Shown here piece by piece: positions 7,194-16,955 of a stretch of DNA of 59,373 nt; positions within the stretch are counted from its first letter, which is position 1; every line of letters begins with the position of its first letter. This DNA comes from DAIRDK01 sp035403225 (GTDB lineage Bacteria; Bacteroidota; Bacteroidia; Bacteroidales; FEN-979), in assembly GCA_035403225.1 (NCBI GenBank), contig DAONET010000015.1:1-59373 (forward strand), in the 5' to 3' direction. Both the position numbers and the translations under genes were made by a program. The notes below the pieces were generated by a model. It saw only the letters and a program-made list of their open reading frames with translations, ran no database searches and had not been told where the DNA came from.

Positions 7194-10100
7194 ATGAAGA
7201 AATACAGTACATTAATCCCAAAGCGGGTATGTGGTTTCTCCTTTTTGATATTCAGTCTTTATCTTCTTGGTATGATGATACCATTGAAAAGTAATGCTCA
7301 ATGGAATTTGAATACTTCTGTCAACCTGCCGATATCAAGTCTGGAGGTGGCGGATATGGAGACGGCGTCCACCACGGACGGTAAGACCTGGATTGCCTTT
7401 TATGTGAACAATTCCGGCAATTATGACATGCGCGCCCAGCTGATCGATGCTAACGGATACAAGCTTCTTGGCGCTGATGGCATGTTGGTCAGTAATAAGA
7501 CATCCGGATCAGCGACCTTCGTTTTCAATGTTTGTGTAGATGCTTCCAACAACCTGATCATTGGTTGCCAGGATATGCGTGCAGGAAGTACCATGAAAGC
7601 GGTGGTTTATAAAGTTTCGCAGGCGGGAACTCATCTCTGGGGTGCCGATGGCATTGTGCTGGGTGATGGAATGGTTCCTTATCCTGCGCTGTTAAGTAAC
7701 GGGGAAGTGGCCGTCGTCTGGAATGAAGAGTCAAGCAATACGCTCAATATTCAGAAGATCACTACTTCGGGGACCCTGGCGTGGACAACACCGATCTCCG
7801 TTTTAGTAGGCACATCATCCACTTCCAGGGGACAGCTTGTAGGAAACACCGCGGGGAAGTTTACGATGGTATTTCAAAAAATGGGTGTCGGGATTTATAG
7901 TACCCTTTATTCCCAAATGTTTACCAATGCAGGTACCGCCGTATATTCTCCTGTGCAGATCTGCGATCAGACGACCAGCGCAGCCAGGTATTATTCGATT
8001 ATTGCGGAAGCAGATACCACTTACTTTGGTTATTATTGTTCCCAGGGTTTCCGCTTCAATTCATTTCTTCAGCGCATCAATCCCGACGGAGCGACCCCGT
8101 GGGGGATGAACGGTTCCAATTTTAACATCTATACTTCCAGTTCCGATAATTACCAGATGGAGACAGTCATCAACAAGACGGCCGGATCTTCCTATGTATG
8201 GGCTGTATGCAGTTTTTGTGATCCCAACCAGACCATTTACGGCGTTTATGTTCAAAAATTCAACAGGATTACCGGAGCGCGTCAGTTTACCGATGCCGGG
8301 AAAGTGGTCTATCCCATCAGCGCCTCCGTCGACCGGCAATGCGGGGATCTGGCGCTGGTGAATGATCAGCCGATGTTCATGAGCGAGGATGTCAATGGTA
8401 AGATTTACGCCACGCGGCTGGATGGAAGTGGAAATTTCGTTTGGCCGGGTAACAGGGTGGAGTTAAGTTCAACCACCGCAACCCCTTCTATTCCCAAGAT
8501 GAGACAAGGCTTTACACCGGATGGACCCGACCGGTGTGCAGGTATCTGGACCGAAAACCGGGGAACGTATTATATGGGATATGCACAGGGTATCTCCGTC
8601 GGGGGATTGATCGGTGTTGATGTCACCACCCAGAATAGTGTTCCGGCAGTAATCAACACTCCGGGAGGCACCCTCCAGATGGTTGCCACGGTTTATCCGG
8701 CGGCAGCAAATCAGAACGTGACCTGGAGCATCGTGCCGGTGACAGGAGGGGCTTCCATCACTCCTTCCGGGCTGGTGACGGGCATCGCCGATGGGACTGT
8801 ATACGCTAAGGCAGTGACGGTGCAGGACGTCACCGTGAAAGATTCCCTGCTGATCACCCTATCCAATCAGGTGCCGGTTCCTCCCACAGTAGTGACCAAT
8901 CCCGCCACAGCTGTACTCGGAACAACCGCCACGCTGAACGGAACGGTGACAGCCAATGGTTCAAGCACCACGGTGACCTTTGATTGGGGACTTACCGCCT
9001 CGTATGGGAACACCATCGCAGCAACACCTTCCACGGTGACAGTGAATGTCCCAACACCGGTCTATGCCAACCTTACCGGCTTGGCTCCTGTGACAACGTA
9101 TCATTTCCGTTGTGTCGGTGTGAATGGCATCGGGACTACTTACGGGGCAGACCTGACCTTTACTACCTGCCAGCCTCCCGATCCTGCCGGAACCATCACC
9201 GGCCTTACCACCGTGTGTCAGGGACAAACAGGTGTTACTTACAGCACCTCAGTCATCCCTTATGCCACCAGCTATGTATGGACGCTTCCCCCCGGAGCAT
9301 CCATCGTTTCCGGAAACGGTACCAATAACATCACCGTGAATTATGCCACCAGCGCTACTTCGGGAAATGTCACCGTTGCGGGAACCAATAGCTGCACCAC
9401 CGGGACATCGTCAACCCTGGCGGTCACGGTGAACCCCATCCCGCTACCCACTATCACAGGCCCGACGAACCCGTGCCTGGGAACGGGAAACAGTATTTAC
9501 AGCACGCAGGATGGGATGACTAACTATACATGGACAGTCTCACCCGGAGGGACGTTGGTTTCCGGGTCAGGCACCGACTCCATCGAAGTACAATGGAATA
9601 TTACCGGTAGCCAATCGGTCGGTGTGAATTATACCAATGCGAGTGGATGCCAGGCATTGGCTCCGACCGTTTTGAGTGTGTTGGTCAGTCAAATACCGGA
9701 TACGGCAGGCACCATTACCGGCGATACCATGGTTTGCGCGGGTACCTCAGGACTTGTATACAGCGTGAACCCTATTAGCGGTGCAACCTCTTATCTCTGG
9801 AACATTCCCCCGGGAACGACCATCACCGCAGGTTCGGGAACGAATGCTATCACATTGGATTACAGCGATGTGGCAACTTCCGGAACGGTCAGTGTCATGG
9901 GAACCAGCTCCTGTGGCAACGGCGTCGGATCGGAACTGTATGTCACGGTAAATCCCATTCCTGAAACCCCTGTCATCGATTCCAGTGATTTTGTCCTCAC
10001 CAGCAGCGCTCCTGAAGGGAACCAATGGTACAAAGACGGAACGGAGATTCCCGGAGCCACCGGACAGCAATATACGGTTACCGAAGAGGGATGTTATCTC

Positions 10101-10439
10101 ACGGTGGTGACACTAAACGGTTGTTCTTCGGAAGAATCCAATGAGATATGCATTGTCTTCTCCGGAATGAAGGAGACCGGTAAAACCCGATGTGAATTGT
10201 ATCCTGTTCCGAATGAAGGCCGGTTTACTGTTTCTTTCCACTCAACTTCATCAGAACCATTTACCCTGGAAATATTTAATTCCCTTGGAGTAAAGATGTT
10301 CCGGGTGAACGGACAAGGTGGAAAAGGCATTGTAAAGCAGGAGGTGGAGATGAACGATGTTTCTTCCGGTGTATATTACCTGGTGCTTACCGGAGAAAAC
10401 TATCGCATTTTCAAGAAATTCCTGGTGATACATCAGTAA
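7194..10439 (+). CDS. Large T9SS-secreted protein with propeller-like, Ig and PKD-like domains
   Basis: From ATG 7194 the protein has 1081 residues (the open frame continues upstream to 7047, but the signal peptide starts here: hydrophobic FSFLIFSLYLLGMMIPL and then NAQ). Residues about 40-460 are repetitive beta structure of propeller character. Then follow a BIG2-like Ig domain (about 470-560), an FN3-like domain (VTTYHFRCVGVNG, about 565-657), three PKD-like repeats each starting with xxPAGTITG or IPLPTITGP and containing YxWxxPPG and a pair of cysteines, and another Ig-like module. The last 80 residues form a type A T9SS sorting domain (CELYPVPNEGRF, then SGVYYLVLTGE, ending KKFLVIHQ). 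It should be exported across the outer membrane and anchored or released. Substrate unknown. Confidence 0.85.
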   Translation: MKKYSTLIPKRVCGFSFLIFSLYLLGMMIPLKSNAQWNLNTSVNLPISSLEVADMETASTTDGKTWIAFYVNNSGNYDMRAQLIDANGYKLLGADGMLVSNKTSGSATFVFNVCVDASNNLIIGCQDMRAGSTMKAVVYKVSQAGTHLWGADGIVLGDGMVPYPALLSNGEVAVVWNEESSNTLNIQKITTSGTLAWTTPISVLVGTSSTSRGQLVGNTAGKFTMVFQKMGVGIYSTLYSQMFTNAGTAVYSPVQICDQTTSAARYYSIIAEADTTYFGYYCSQGFRFNSFLQRINPDGATPWGMNGSNFNIYTSSSDNYQMETVINKTAGSSYVWAVCSFCDPNQTIYGVYVQKFNRITGARQFTDAGKVVYPISASVDRQCGDLALVNDQPMFMSEDVNGKIYATRLDGSGNFVWPGNRVELSSTTATPSIPKMRQGFTPDGPDRCAGIWTENRGTYYMGYAQGISVGGLIGVDVTTQNSVPAVINTPGGTLQMVATVYPAAANQNVTWSIVPVTGGASITPSGLVTGIADGTVYAKAVTVQDVTVKDSLLITLSNQVPVPPTVVTNPATAVLGTTATLNGTVTANGSSTTVTFDWGLTASYGNTIAATPSTVTVNVPTPVYANLTGLAPVTTYHFRCVGVNGIGTTYGADLTFTTCQPPDPAGTITGLTTVCQGQTGVTYSTSVIPYATSYVWTLPPGASIVSGNGTNNITVNYATSATSGNVTVAGTNSCTTGTSSTLAVTVNPIPLPTITGPTNPCLGTGNSIYSTQDGMTNYTWTVSPGGTLVSGSGTDSIEVQWNITGSQSVGVNYTNASGCQALAPTVLSVLVSQIPDTAGTITGDTMVCAGTSGLVYSVNPISGATSYLWNIPPGTTITAGSGTNAITLDYSDVATSGTVSVMGTSSCGNGVGSELYVTVNPIPETPVIDSSDFVLTSSAPEGNQWYKDGTEIPGATGQQYTVTEEGCYLTVVTLNGCSSEESNEICIVFSGMKETGKTRCELYPVPNEGRFTVSFHSTSSEPFTLEIFNSLGVKMFRVNGQGGKGIVKQEVEMNDVSSGVYYLVLTGENYRIFKKFLVIHQ

Positions 10440-10449
10440 GAAGAAATAG

Positions 10450-10478
10450 AGATCCTCATTCTGTCAGGATCTTTATTT
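10450..10478. terminator. Hairpin terminator between convergent genes
   Basis: AGATCCT (10450-10456) pairs with AGGATCT (10466-10472) around a 9-base loop and is followed by TTTATTT. It sits between the T9SS cargo gene and the mltD-like gene and can serve the plus strand; an A-rich stretch on its left may also serve the minus strand. Confidence 0.55.
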
Positions 10479-12200
10479 CCCGTTGGGGATCTTGATTTTT
10501 TGTCCTGCCTTCAGGCGGTTGGTATTGGTAATTTTATTCAGGGATTTGATCTGCGAAACGGTGCAGTCATATTGTTGTGCGATATCCCAAAGGTTATCTC
10601 CTGATTTGATGGTGTAGATGGTATATTTTCCTCCGGAAGAAGAGGTTGTTTTAGAGGCAACAGAAGAAGAAGAACTTCCACCGGCGATTTTCAGTTTTTG
10701 TCCAACCATGATCGTCGTTTTTTTCAAATTATTCCATGACATCAACTGGTTGGTGGTGCAGTGATATTTTCCGGCTATTGCCGAAAGAGTTTCTCCCTTT
10801 TTTACCGTATGATAACAGGATGCGGTTGTTGCAGGTGCCGGTTCATGATGCGTAACGGTTTTGGTTACGGCCGGTGAAGAAGTTTCAGGTTTTGGTTCTG
10901 CTGTGGCAGCGGATTGCGGAAGGGGTTCCACCCTTGAATCCCGTGAATAAACAAGAAGACGTTGTCTTGATTTCACGTAGTTTTTAGATAGATTGTTCAG
11001 CGCTTTCAGTTCGGCGGCCGTCATGTTGAATTTTCTGGCGATCGATGCCATATTGTCTCCGCTTCGCACGACATATATCTGGGTGGAACGGTAGCTTTTT
11101 TCAATCATCGACTGCAACGAATCTTTCTGGAGGGTTTCACGTGTCCTAAAGGCATAAAGGACCGCCTCATTACTGATGAAACTTCCGACATACTCTTTCC
11201 TGAGCCGGAGTGTGTAAGGGAACTCGGGAGTAGCAGGGATCACATGTTGCTTAAACCAGGGATTGAGGAAGATCAGTTCTTCCATCGGCACGTTGAGCAT
11301 TTGCGATATCTGGCTGAAAGTAAGCACATTACGTACTGTCACCGTATCTATTTCGTAGTAGAGGATTCCCGGGTCGACGGGTTTGATGTTGTGTTCATCG
11401 GCATAGGTAAGCACATAGCTGGCGGCAATGAAAGAGGGTACATACGATCGTGTTTCACGGGGGAGGTAAGGATAGATCGACCAGAAGTTTTTGAGTCCGC
11501 CGGCACGCCGGATGGCCTTGTTGACGTTGCCTGCCCCGGAATTATAGGCAGCCAGAGCCAGTGACCAGTTTCCGTAAATATCATAAAGATCTTTCAGGTG
11601 TTCGCAGGCGGCAATCGTAGACTTATACGGATCGTACCGATCGTCGACATACGAGGTTACTTTCAGGCCGTACACTTTTCCCGTTCCGTACATGAATTGC
11701 CATAGTCCTTTAGCGCCGGCTGGGGAATTGGCGATGGGGTTGAGCGCCGATTCAATCACAGCGAGGTACTTCAGTTCCAGAGGCATATTGTATTTGTCGA
11801 GTTGTTCTTCGAACAGGGGGAAATAGATCTGCGACAGACCCAAAATCCTGCCGGTGAGCGCTCTTTTCCTGGAAGCATACATATCGATAAATGTTCTCAC
11901 CTGATCGTTATACACATATTCGAAGGGTGACTGGTCATTCATCTGGGCGATCCGTTCGCGATAGATCGAATCGCTGAAATAGGGGATATAGTCATCCCGG
12001 TAAGAATTGTTTTTATTTTCTTTAAGAAATGTGCTCTCCTTGAAGATGGTGAGGTCTGCGAGGCTATCGAGCATGGTTGCCACCGGGTCATCCGATAAAA
12101 TAATGGGTGGGTTGAGACTGTCTGATGCAGGTGGTTCCTGGGCAAACAATGGGAACGAAAAAAACATCAATACAAGAAATGGGAGTGTTTTGACTCTCAT
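10473..12200 (-). CDS. MltD-like membrane-bound lytic murein transglycosylase with three LysM domains
   Basis: 575 residues with a signal peptide (VLMFFSFPLFAQ). An SLT catalytic domain occupies about residues 115-260. The catalytic Glu is in AVIESALNP, followed by the family blocks GAKGLWQFMYGTGKVYGL and ALAAYNSGAGNVNKAIRRAG. The C-terminal part holds three LysM peptidoglycan-binding repeats: YVVRSGDNMASIARKF, YHTVKKGETLSAIAGKYHC and YTIKSGDNLWDIAQQYDC, each ending in a QKL/QKI motif, with Ser/Thr-rich linkers between them. The enzyme cleaves the MurNAc-GlcNAc bond to form 1,6-anhydro ends in the periplasm. Domain order is that of MltD, whose usual LysM number is two or more. It has its own promoter at 12251-12244. 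Confidence 0.9.
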   Translation of the reverse strand: MRVKTLPFLVLMFFSFPLFAQEPPASDSLNPPIILSDDPVATMLDSLADLTIFKESTFLKENKNNSYRDDYIPYFSDSIYRERIAQMNDQSPFEYVYNDQVRTFIDMYASRKRALTGRILGLSQIYFPLFEEQLDKYNMPLELKYLAVIESALNPIANSPAGAKGLWQFMYGTGKVYGLKVTSYVDDRYDPYKSTIAACEHLKDLYDIYGNWSLALAAYNSGAGNVNKAIRRAGGLKNFWSIYPYLPRETRSYVPSFIAASYVLTYADEHNIKPVDPGILYYEIDTVTVRNVLTFSQISQMLNVPMEELIFLNPWFKQHVIPATPEFPYTLRLRKEYVGSFISNEAVLYAFRTRETLQKDSLQSMIEKSYRSTQIYVVRSGDNMASIARKFNMTAAELKALNNLSKNYVKSRQRLLVYSRDSRVEPLPQSAATAEPKPETSSPAVTKTVTHHEPAPATTASCYHTVKKGETLSAIAGKYHCTTNQLMSWNNLKKTTIMVGQKLKIAGGSSSSSVASKTTSSSGGKYTIYTIKSGDNLWDIAQQYDCTVSQIKSLNKITNTNRLKAGQKIKIPNGK

Positions 12201-12243
12201 GATTTTTTACTTTTTGGAATCCTCCTTACCTGAGCTGTACCTG

Positions 12244-12251
12244 CAAAAGTA
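12244..12251 (-). promoter_or_regulatory. Bacteroidota -7 box for the mltD-like gene
   Basis: TACTTTTG on the minus strand, about 44 bases before the ATG at 12200. An AAGGAGGA is also visible in the leader, but at about 17 bases from the ATG it is too far to be a normal ribosome binding site. Confidence 0.55.
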
Positions 12252-12338
12252 TCAGTATTTCCGCAGCTTTGTATAGGAAGATCAATTTTTGATTAACAAT
12301 ACGATGTTAATTAACGATGGGAGAGGGGAAAAAGTATG

Positions 12339-13196
12339 CTAAAAATTTTCGACATGAATCGTCACCTCGCTGTTGGGGATCTCCTGATGGATATCATTTT
12401 CGATGCAATCGCAAAAGTCATGTGCTTCTTTGACAGTCATCTCCGGAGCCAGGTTCAGATGGAAATCGATGTATCGTTTGTTCCCGGAGAGTCGGGTGCG
12501 GAGGCTGTGAAAACTTATATTTCCTGTACAGTGGCGAGTGATGACCAGCCGGATCTTCATCAATTCATCTTCGGGAAGAGTGACGTCCAGCAAGGGACCA
12601 TAGGCTCTGCGGAAGAGGTTGAATGATTCTTTCAGAATGAGACAAGCCACCAGGATGGCAACAATCGGGTCAAGGAAATGGTAACCGGTGATCCAGATCA
12701 GGAACAAACCGACAGCGACGCCTGCGGAAGTGAGGACATCGGTTTTCAGATGCAATGCATCCGCTTCCAGGGCAATCGACTCGGTTTCCCGCGCCACTTT
12801 GTACAACCGCATGGAGACATAAACATTCACCAATGCCGAGGCTGCCATGACGACTATCCCAAGCCAGAGAGAGCCAATTTTCTGTTCCGGATTCATCAGC
12901 TTATGGATGGCTTCATAAATGATCCAGAAAGCAGCGATAAATATCAGGATGGATTCTATTACTCCCGATACATTTTCAAACTTTCCATGGCCGTACGGAT
13001 GGTTATCGTCGGCCGGAGTATCGGATATCTTGACCGAAAAATAGGCGATCACCGAGGCCAGCAAGTCCATCAGTGAATGAATGGCTTCAGACAGGATACT
13101 GATCGAACCACTGATCAACCCAACGGTAAGCTTCATCGCGATCAGCAAAGAGTTGGATGCTACAGAAAGCCGTGCAATACTGATTTTTGCGTTCAT
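12339..13196 (-). CDS. Cation diffusion facilitator (CDF) family transporter
   Basis: From ATG 13196 the protein has 285 residues. Six membrane segments are visible. The metal-site motifs HxxxD are present in TM2 (HSLMD) and TM5 (HLKTD), as expected for Zn/Fe/Mn/Co proton antiporters. The cytoplasmic loop has DDNHPYGHGKFENVS, the classical CDF signature. The C-terminal cytoplasmic domain (about 205-285) contains paired acidic/His residues (FCDCIENDIH and VTIHVENF). The divergent neighbour is the deiminase gene, 119 bases away. Metal specificity cannot be settled from sequence; HxxxD in both helices is compatible with Zn/Cd, and Mn-type DxxxD is excluded. Confidence 0.9.
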   Translation of the reverse strand: MNAKISIARLSVASNSLLIAMKLTVGLISGSISILSEAIHSLMDLLASVIAYFSVKISDTPADDNHPYGHGKFENVSGVIESILIFIAAFWIIYEAIHKLMNPEQKIGSLWLGIVVMAASALVNVYVSMRLYKVARETESIALEADALHLKTDVLTSAGVAVGLFLIWITGYHFLDPIVAILVACLILKESFNLFRRAYGPLLDVTLPEDELMKIRLVITRHCTGNISFHSLRTRLSGNKRYIDFHLNLAPEMTVKEAHDFCDCIENDIHQEIPNSEVTIHVENF

Positions 13197-13287
13197 GGGG
13201 ACAAAGGTGTAAAAAATCCGGATTCGGTTCAATTCCGGAAAACGGTTTCCGACAGAATTTTATTACCAGTTTTTACCGCCTATTTTC

Positions 13288-13295
13288 TAAATTTG
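13288..13295 (+). promoter_or_regulatory. Bacteroidota -7 box for the deiminase gene
   Basis: TAAATTTG, predicted transcription start near 13299, leader about 17 bases to ATG 13316. This rules out in-frame codons upstream of 13299 as starts. Confidence 0.5.
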
Positions 13296-13315
13296 TAAAT
13301 CATATCCTGATTTTT

Positions 13316-15367
13316 ATGAAAAATATTTTACATGCTGTTGCTTTGTCAATGGCTTTTGTGTTGTCGACGCTGATGCTCCCGGCACAGGAACAGGTACCCG
13401 GAAAACTCACCCACTGGCTTACCCCGGAGGAGAAACTGCGATTAAATGAGATCGGGAAAAACTTTGTGGAGACAGATCCGCCGGTAGCGCCGGTCAGAAA
13501 TATTGCCGAATTCGATCGCATGCAGGGCGCCCTGGTGCGTTATCCTTTCGGAATACCTGTCTCGCTCATTAAAGAGATGGCAGAAAATGTGATGGTGACG
13601 ACGATTGTCGCCAGTACCTCTCAGCAAAATACCGTCATCAATACTTACACGCAAAACGGCGTAAACCTGAACAACTGCAATTTTCTGATCGCTCCCACCG
13701 ACTCGTACTGGACCAGGGATTTTGGCCCCTGGTTTGTATCCGATAGCGCACATAATGTCGGTATTGTCGATTTTCCATACAACCGTCCCCGTCCCAACGA
13801 TGATGAAGTCCCCAAACTGATGGCAGAGATGCTCGGGATTCCCTGGTACGGGATGAATGTAATCCACACGGGAGGCAATTACATGACCGATGGGATGAAT
13901 ATCTCCGGCTCCACCACCCTGGTTTGGGAGGAAAATCCAACCCAGACACATGACCAGGTGGCTGAAAAGATGCATAATTACCTGGGGATAGACAACTATC
14001 ATGTGGTGGAGGATCCCAATGGGACGTATATTGATCACATCGACTGCTGGGGGAAATTCCTGGCTCCCGATAAAATCCTGATCCGCAGGGTGCCATCCGG
14101 CAATTCGCATTATGCCGATCTTGAAGCCATGGCTGCCTATTGGGCCGGACAGCCCTGTTCCTATGGGTACAACTATAAAGTTTTTCGCGTAGATACTCCG
14201 CAGGATCAGCCTTATACCAACTCCGTCATCCTGAACGACAAAGTGTTGGTTCCCTTTATGAACTCGACGTGGGACGATTCAGCCAAAGCAACCTACGAGG
14301 CGGCCATGCCGGGGTATGAAGTACTGGGTTTCATCGCTCAGGCCTCCACACCCTGGGAATCCACGGATGCCCTGCATTGCCGGGTAATGGGAATTGCCGA
14401 TATCGGGATTCTGTATATCCGTCATGTTCCACTTGCCGGGAATCAGCCTTGTGAACAACCTTACTCTATTAATGCGGAGGTGATCGCTTGCAGCGACTCG
14501 GCCGTGTACGCCGATTCCGTGCTGATCTGGTACCGGGTGAATAATGGCGTATGGCAGCACTTGCCCATGACCAACACCAGCGGGCAGCAATATCATGGCC
14601 TCATTCCGAAACAGCCTGCCGGCAGTACAGTAGATTACTACCTGGCTGCTGCCGATGCATCAGGTCGCCACGAAACAATGCCGCTGGTAGGTGCGGCGGC
14701 TCCCTTCTCCTTTAACACTGTTTATGCCGATCTTACTGCTGTGCCCGATACGATTTGGATCCGCACCCTTCCGGAGCCGACTCCTTTTACCTGGCTCCAT
14801 AACTATACCCCTGATCCCATCAATCTGCTGGGAGTTCAGCAAAACAATACCATGTTCAGTCATTTTTCCTGGTGGGTCGACTCCATGACAACCTGGACAT
14901 TCCCATACACAATCAATCCATCCGATTCTTTCTATATCAGGATTGCCGTCCCCATTCCCGTCAACCAACTACCGACCATGGATTTCTGGAAGGATTCGTT
15001 AGCCTTTATCTCCGCTGTCGACACTCAATATGTGATCATCATGGCGAACCAGGCGTTGTTTGGTTCCATCGGGAACGAGAAGAATATTCCGACGGCGAAA
15101 CTGGGAACCAGCTTCCCCAATCCCTTATCCGACGCTACAACGATCCCGTATACGCTGACCTCAACAGAGGCTGTGCGGTTGGATATCTTTGATCTCAATG
15201 GCTGCCACGTACGAACACTGGATGCCGGAACACGCCAACAGGGAGCACATATGGTACGGTGGGATGGAACGGATGATAACGGTAACAGGATTGCTCCCGG
15301 CATCTATTTCTGCCGGCTGGAGACTGATACATCGCTTGATACAAAACGAATAGTGGTAATCAGATAA
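13316..15367 (+). CDS. Secreted peptidyl-arginine-deiminase-like enzyme (PPAD/agmatine deiminase fold) with T9SS sorting domain
   Basis: From ATG 13316 the protein has 683 residues with a signal peptide (AVALSMAFVLSTLMLPAQ). The pentein-fold catalytic domain covers about residues 30-375. Visible catalytic residues are Asp135 (TRDFGPW), His241 and Asp243 (HIDCWGK), and Cys355 (ALHCRVMGI). Two arginines, Arg157 and Arg159 (YNRPRPND), follow Asp135 at +22 and +24. In Porphyromonas gingivalis PPAD the equivalents are D130, H236, D238, C351, R152 and R154 (from memory), so both order and spacing agree. An Ig-like region follows, and the end is a FlgD-type/T9SS sorting module (SFPNPLSDATTIPYTL, then GIYFCRLETD, ending RIVVIR). 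It should convert arginine, probably peptide C-terminal arginine, to citrulline plus ammonia outside the cell. Plain agmatine deiminase is less likely because of the secretion signals. Confidence 0.85.
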   Translation: MKNILHAVALSMAFVLSTLMLPAQEQVPGKLTHWLTPEEKLRLNEIGKNFVETDPPVAPVRNIAEFDRMQGALVRYPFGIPVSLIKEMAENVMVTTIVASTSQQNTVINTYTQNGVNLNNCNFLIAPTDSYWTRDFGPWFVSDSAHNVGIVDFPYNRPRPNDDEVPKLMAEMLGIPWYGMNVIHTGGNYMTDGMNISGSTTLVWEENPTQTHDQVAEKMHNYLGIDNYHVVEDPNGTYIDHIDCWGKFLAPDKILIRRVPSGNSHYADLEAMAAYWAGQPCSYGYNYKVFRVDTPQDQPYTNSVILNDKVLVPFMNSTWDDSAKATYEAAMPGYEVLGFIAQASTPWESTDALHCRVMGIADIGILYIRHVPLAGNQPCEQPYSINAEVIACSDSAVYADSVLIWYRVNNGVWQHLPMTNTSGQQYHGLIPKQPAGSTVDYYLAAADASGRHETMPLVGAAAPFSFNTVYADLTAVPDTIWIRTLPEPTPFTWLHNYTPDPINLLGVQQNNTMFSHFSWWVDSMTTWTFPYTINPSDSFYIRIAVPIPVNQLPTMDFWKDSLAFISAVDTQYVIIMANQALFGSIGNEKNIPTAKLGTSFPNPLSDATTIPYTLTSTEAVRLDIFDLNGCHVRTLDAGTRQQGAHMVRWDGTDDNGNRIAPGIYFCRLETDTSLDTKRIVVIR

Positions 15368-15397
15368 AAAAAAGGCGGCCGTAAGGTCGCCTTTTTT
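15366..15397. terminator. Strong bidirectional rho-independent terminator
   Basis: A-run, GGCGGCC, loop GTAA, GGTCGCC, T-run: a 7-bp stem (one G-U) with a GNRA-like tetraloop, flanked by A8 and T6. It serves the deiminase gene on the plus strand and lysS on the minus strand. Confidence 0.85.
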
Positions 15398-15404
15398 GTT
15401 GCTG

Positions 15405-16913
15405 TTATTTTTCGGGTCGCATCTGTGGGAAAAAGAGCACGTCCTGGATCGAGGTCGAGTTCGTCATGATCATGGTTAACCGGTCGATACCGATACCGAG
15501 GCCTGCTGTAGGCGGCATGCCGAATTCGAGAGAGCGGAGGAAATCTTCGTCCAGCACCATCGATTCTTCATCTCCGCGTTTGCCAAGTTCCAGCTGAGCC
15601 TCGAACCGTTCGCGCTGGTCCAGCGGATCATTCAGCTCCGAGAAGGCGTTGCACAGCTCTTTCCCGTTGCAGATGGCCTCAAAGCGTTCCACCAGACCGG
15701 GAATGCTGCGGTGTTTTTTAGCCAGCGGCGACATCTCGACCGGGTAATCGGTGATGAAAGTCGGTTGGATCAGGTTGGGTTCGCATTTCTCTCCGAAGAT
15801 CTGGTCGATCAGTTTCCCTTTGCCCATGGTCTGGTCGTAAGGAACATTCAGGTCTTTGACGACTTTAAGCAACTCTTCTTCGTTCATCTGCGAGATGTCG
15901 ATCCCGGTGAAGTGCCTGATGGCTTCGAACATGGTAAACCGCTTCCAGGGCCTCTTGAAGTTGATGAGGTTTTGCCCTACCTGCAATTCCGTGGTGCCGT
16001 GCAGGTCAATGGCGATTTTTTCCACCATCTCTTCCACCAGGTTCATCATCCATTCATAATCTTTATAAGCTACATACAACTCCATCTGGGTGAACTCGGG
16101 GTTATGGAACCGGTCCATCCCTTCGTTACGGAAGTCTTTGGAAAACTCAAACACTCCCGGGAACCCGCCTACGATAAGCCTTTTGAGATAGAGCTCATCG
16201 GCGATGCGGAGGTACAGGGTCATATCGAGGGTGTTGTGGAACGTTTTAAAAGGCCGGGCGGCAGCGCCTCCGTAAAGGGGTTGCAAAATGGGGGTTTCAA
16301 CTTCCAGATAGTTTTTGGCATTGAGGAAGTTACGCATTGAATTGATCAGGGCGGTGCGTTTGATGAAAACCTCTTTGATCTCCGGGTTGACGATCAGGTC
16401 GAGATAACGCTGACGATATCGTTGCTCCGGATCAGTGAAGGCATCGAACACCTGGTCGTCTTTTTCTTTGACAATAGGAAGCGGACGGAGTGACTTGCTC
16501 AACAGTTTCAGACTTTGTACGTGGATGGATATCTCACCCATCTGTGTCACAAAAACGAATCCGGTAATGCCGATGATATCTCCTATATCCAGGAGTTTCT
16601 TGAATACTTTGTTGTACAGGGTCTTGTCTTCACCGGGGCATATTTCATCCCGTTTTACATAGATTTGCAGTTTCCCGGTTTCATCCTGTATCTCGGCAAA
16701 GGAAGCCGCACCCATGATCCGTCGTGTCATAATACGACCGGCCAGGCTTACCTCCTTATAGGCGGCAGGGTTATTATTGAAATTATTCCTGATATCAGCA
16801 CAGGTGGCGTTCACGTTGAAAGTGTCGGCAGGGTAGGGGTTGATGCCAAGGTTAATCAGTTCCTGCAGGGAATTTCTGCGGATCAACTCCTGTTCTGACA
16901 GTGCGTTTTGCAT
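15405..16913 (-). CDS. lysS: Lysyl-tRNA synthetase, class II
   Basis: 502 residues from ATG 16913 (a TTG at 16931 is also in frame but lies inside the promoter box). It has an OB-fold anticodon-binding domain (about 55-160, AGRIMTRRIMGAASFAEIQD) and a class II catalytic core: motif 1 around FLNAKNYLEVETPILQP, motif 2 FRNEGMDRFHNPEFTQMELY, motif 3 GLGIGIDRLTMI near the C-terminus. It charges tRNA-Lys in the cytoplasm. It ends at the shared terminator and is transcribed from its own promoter at 16936-16929, so it is separate from recO upstream. Confidence 0.97.
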   Translation of the reverse strand: MQNALSEQELIRRNSLQELINLGINPYPADTFNVNATCADIRNNFNNNPAAYKEVSLAGRIMTRRIMGAASFAEIQDETGKLQIYVKRDEICPGEDKTLYNKVFKKLLDIGDIIGITGFVFVTQMGEISIHVQSLKLLSKSLRPLPIVKEKDDQVFDAFTDPEQRYRQRYLDLIVNPEIKEVFIKRTALINSMRNFLNAKNYLEVETPILQPLYGGAAARPFKTFHNTLDMTLYLRIADELYLKRLIVGGFPGVFEFSKDFRNEGMDRFHNPEFTQMELYVAYKDYEWMMNLVEEMVEKIAIDLHGTTELQVGQNLINFKRPWKRFTMFEAIRHFTGIDISQMNEEELLKVVKDLNVPYDQTMGKGKLIDQIFGEKCEPNLIQPTFITDYPVEMSPLAKKHRSIPGLVERFEAICNGKELCNAFSELNDPLDQRERFEAQLELGKRGDEESMVLDEDFLRSLEFGMPPTAGLGIGIDRLTMIMTNSTSIQDVLFFPQMRPEK

Positions 16914-16928
16914 GTTTAAAATTTTTTG

Positions 16929-16936
16929 CAAAGATA
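16929..16936 (-). promoter_or_regulatory. Bacteroidota -7 box for lysS
   Basis: TATCTTTG on the minus strand; predicted start near 16925 gives a 12-base leader to ATG 16913. The 5' end of recO's 3' flank abuts it. Confidence 0.55.
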
Positions 16937-16955
16937 AAGAAAATGACGGAATGGG

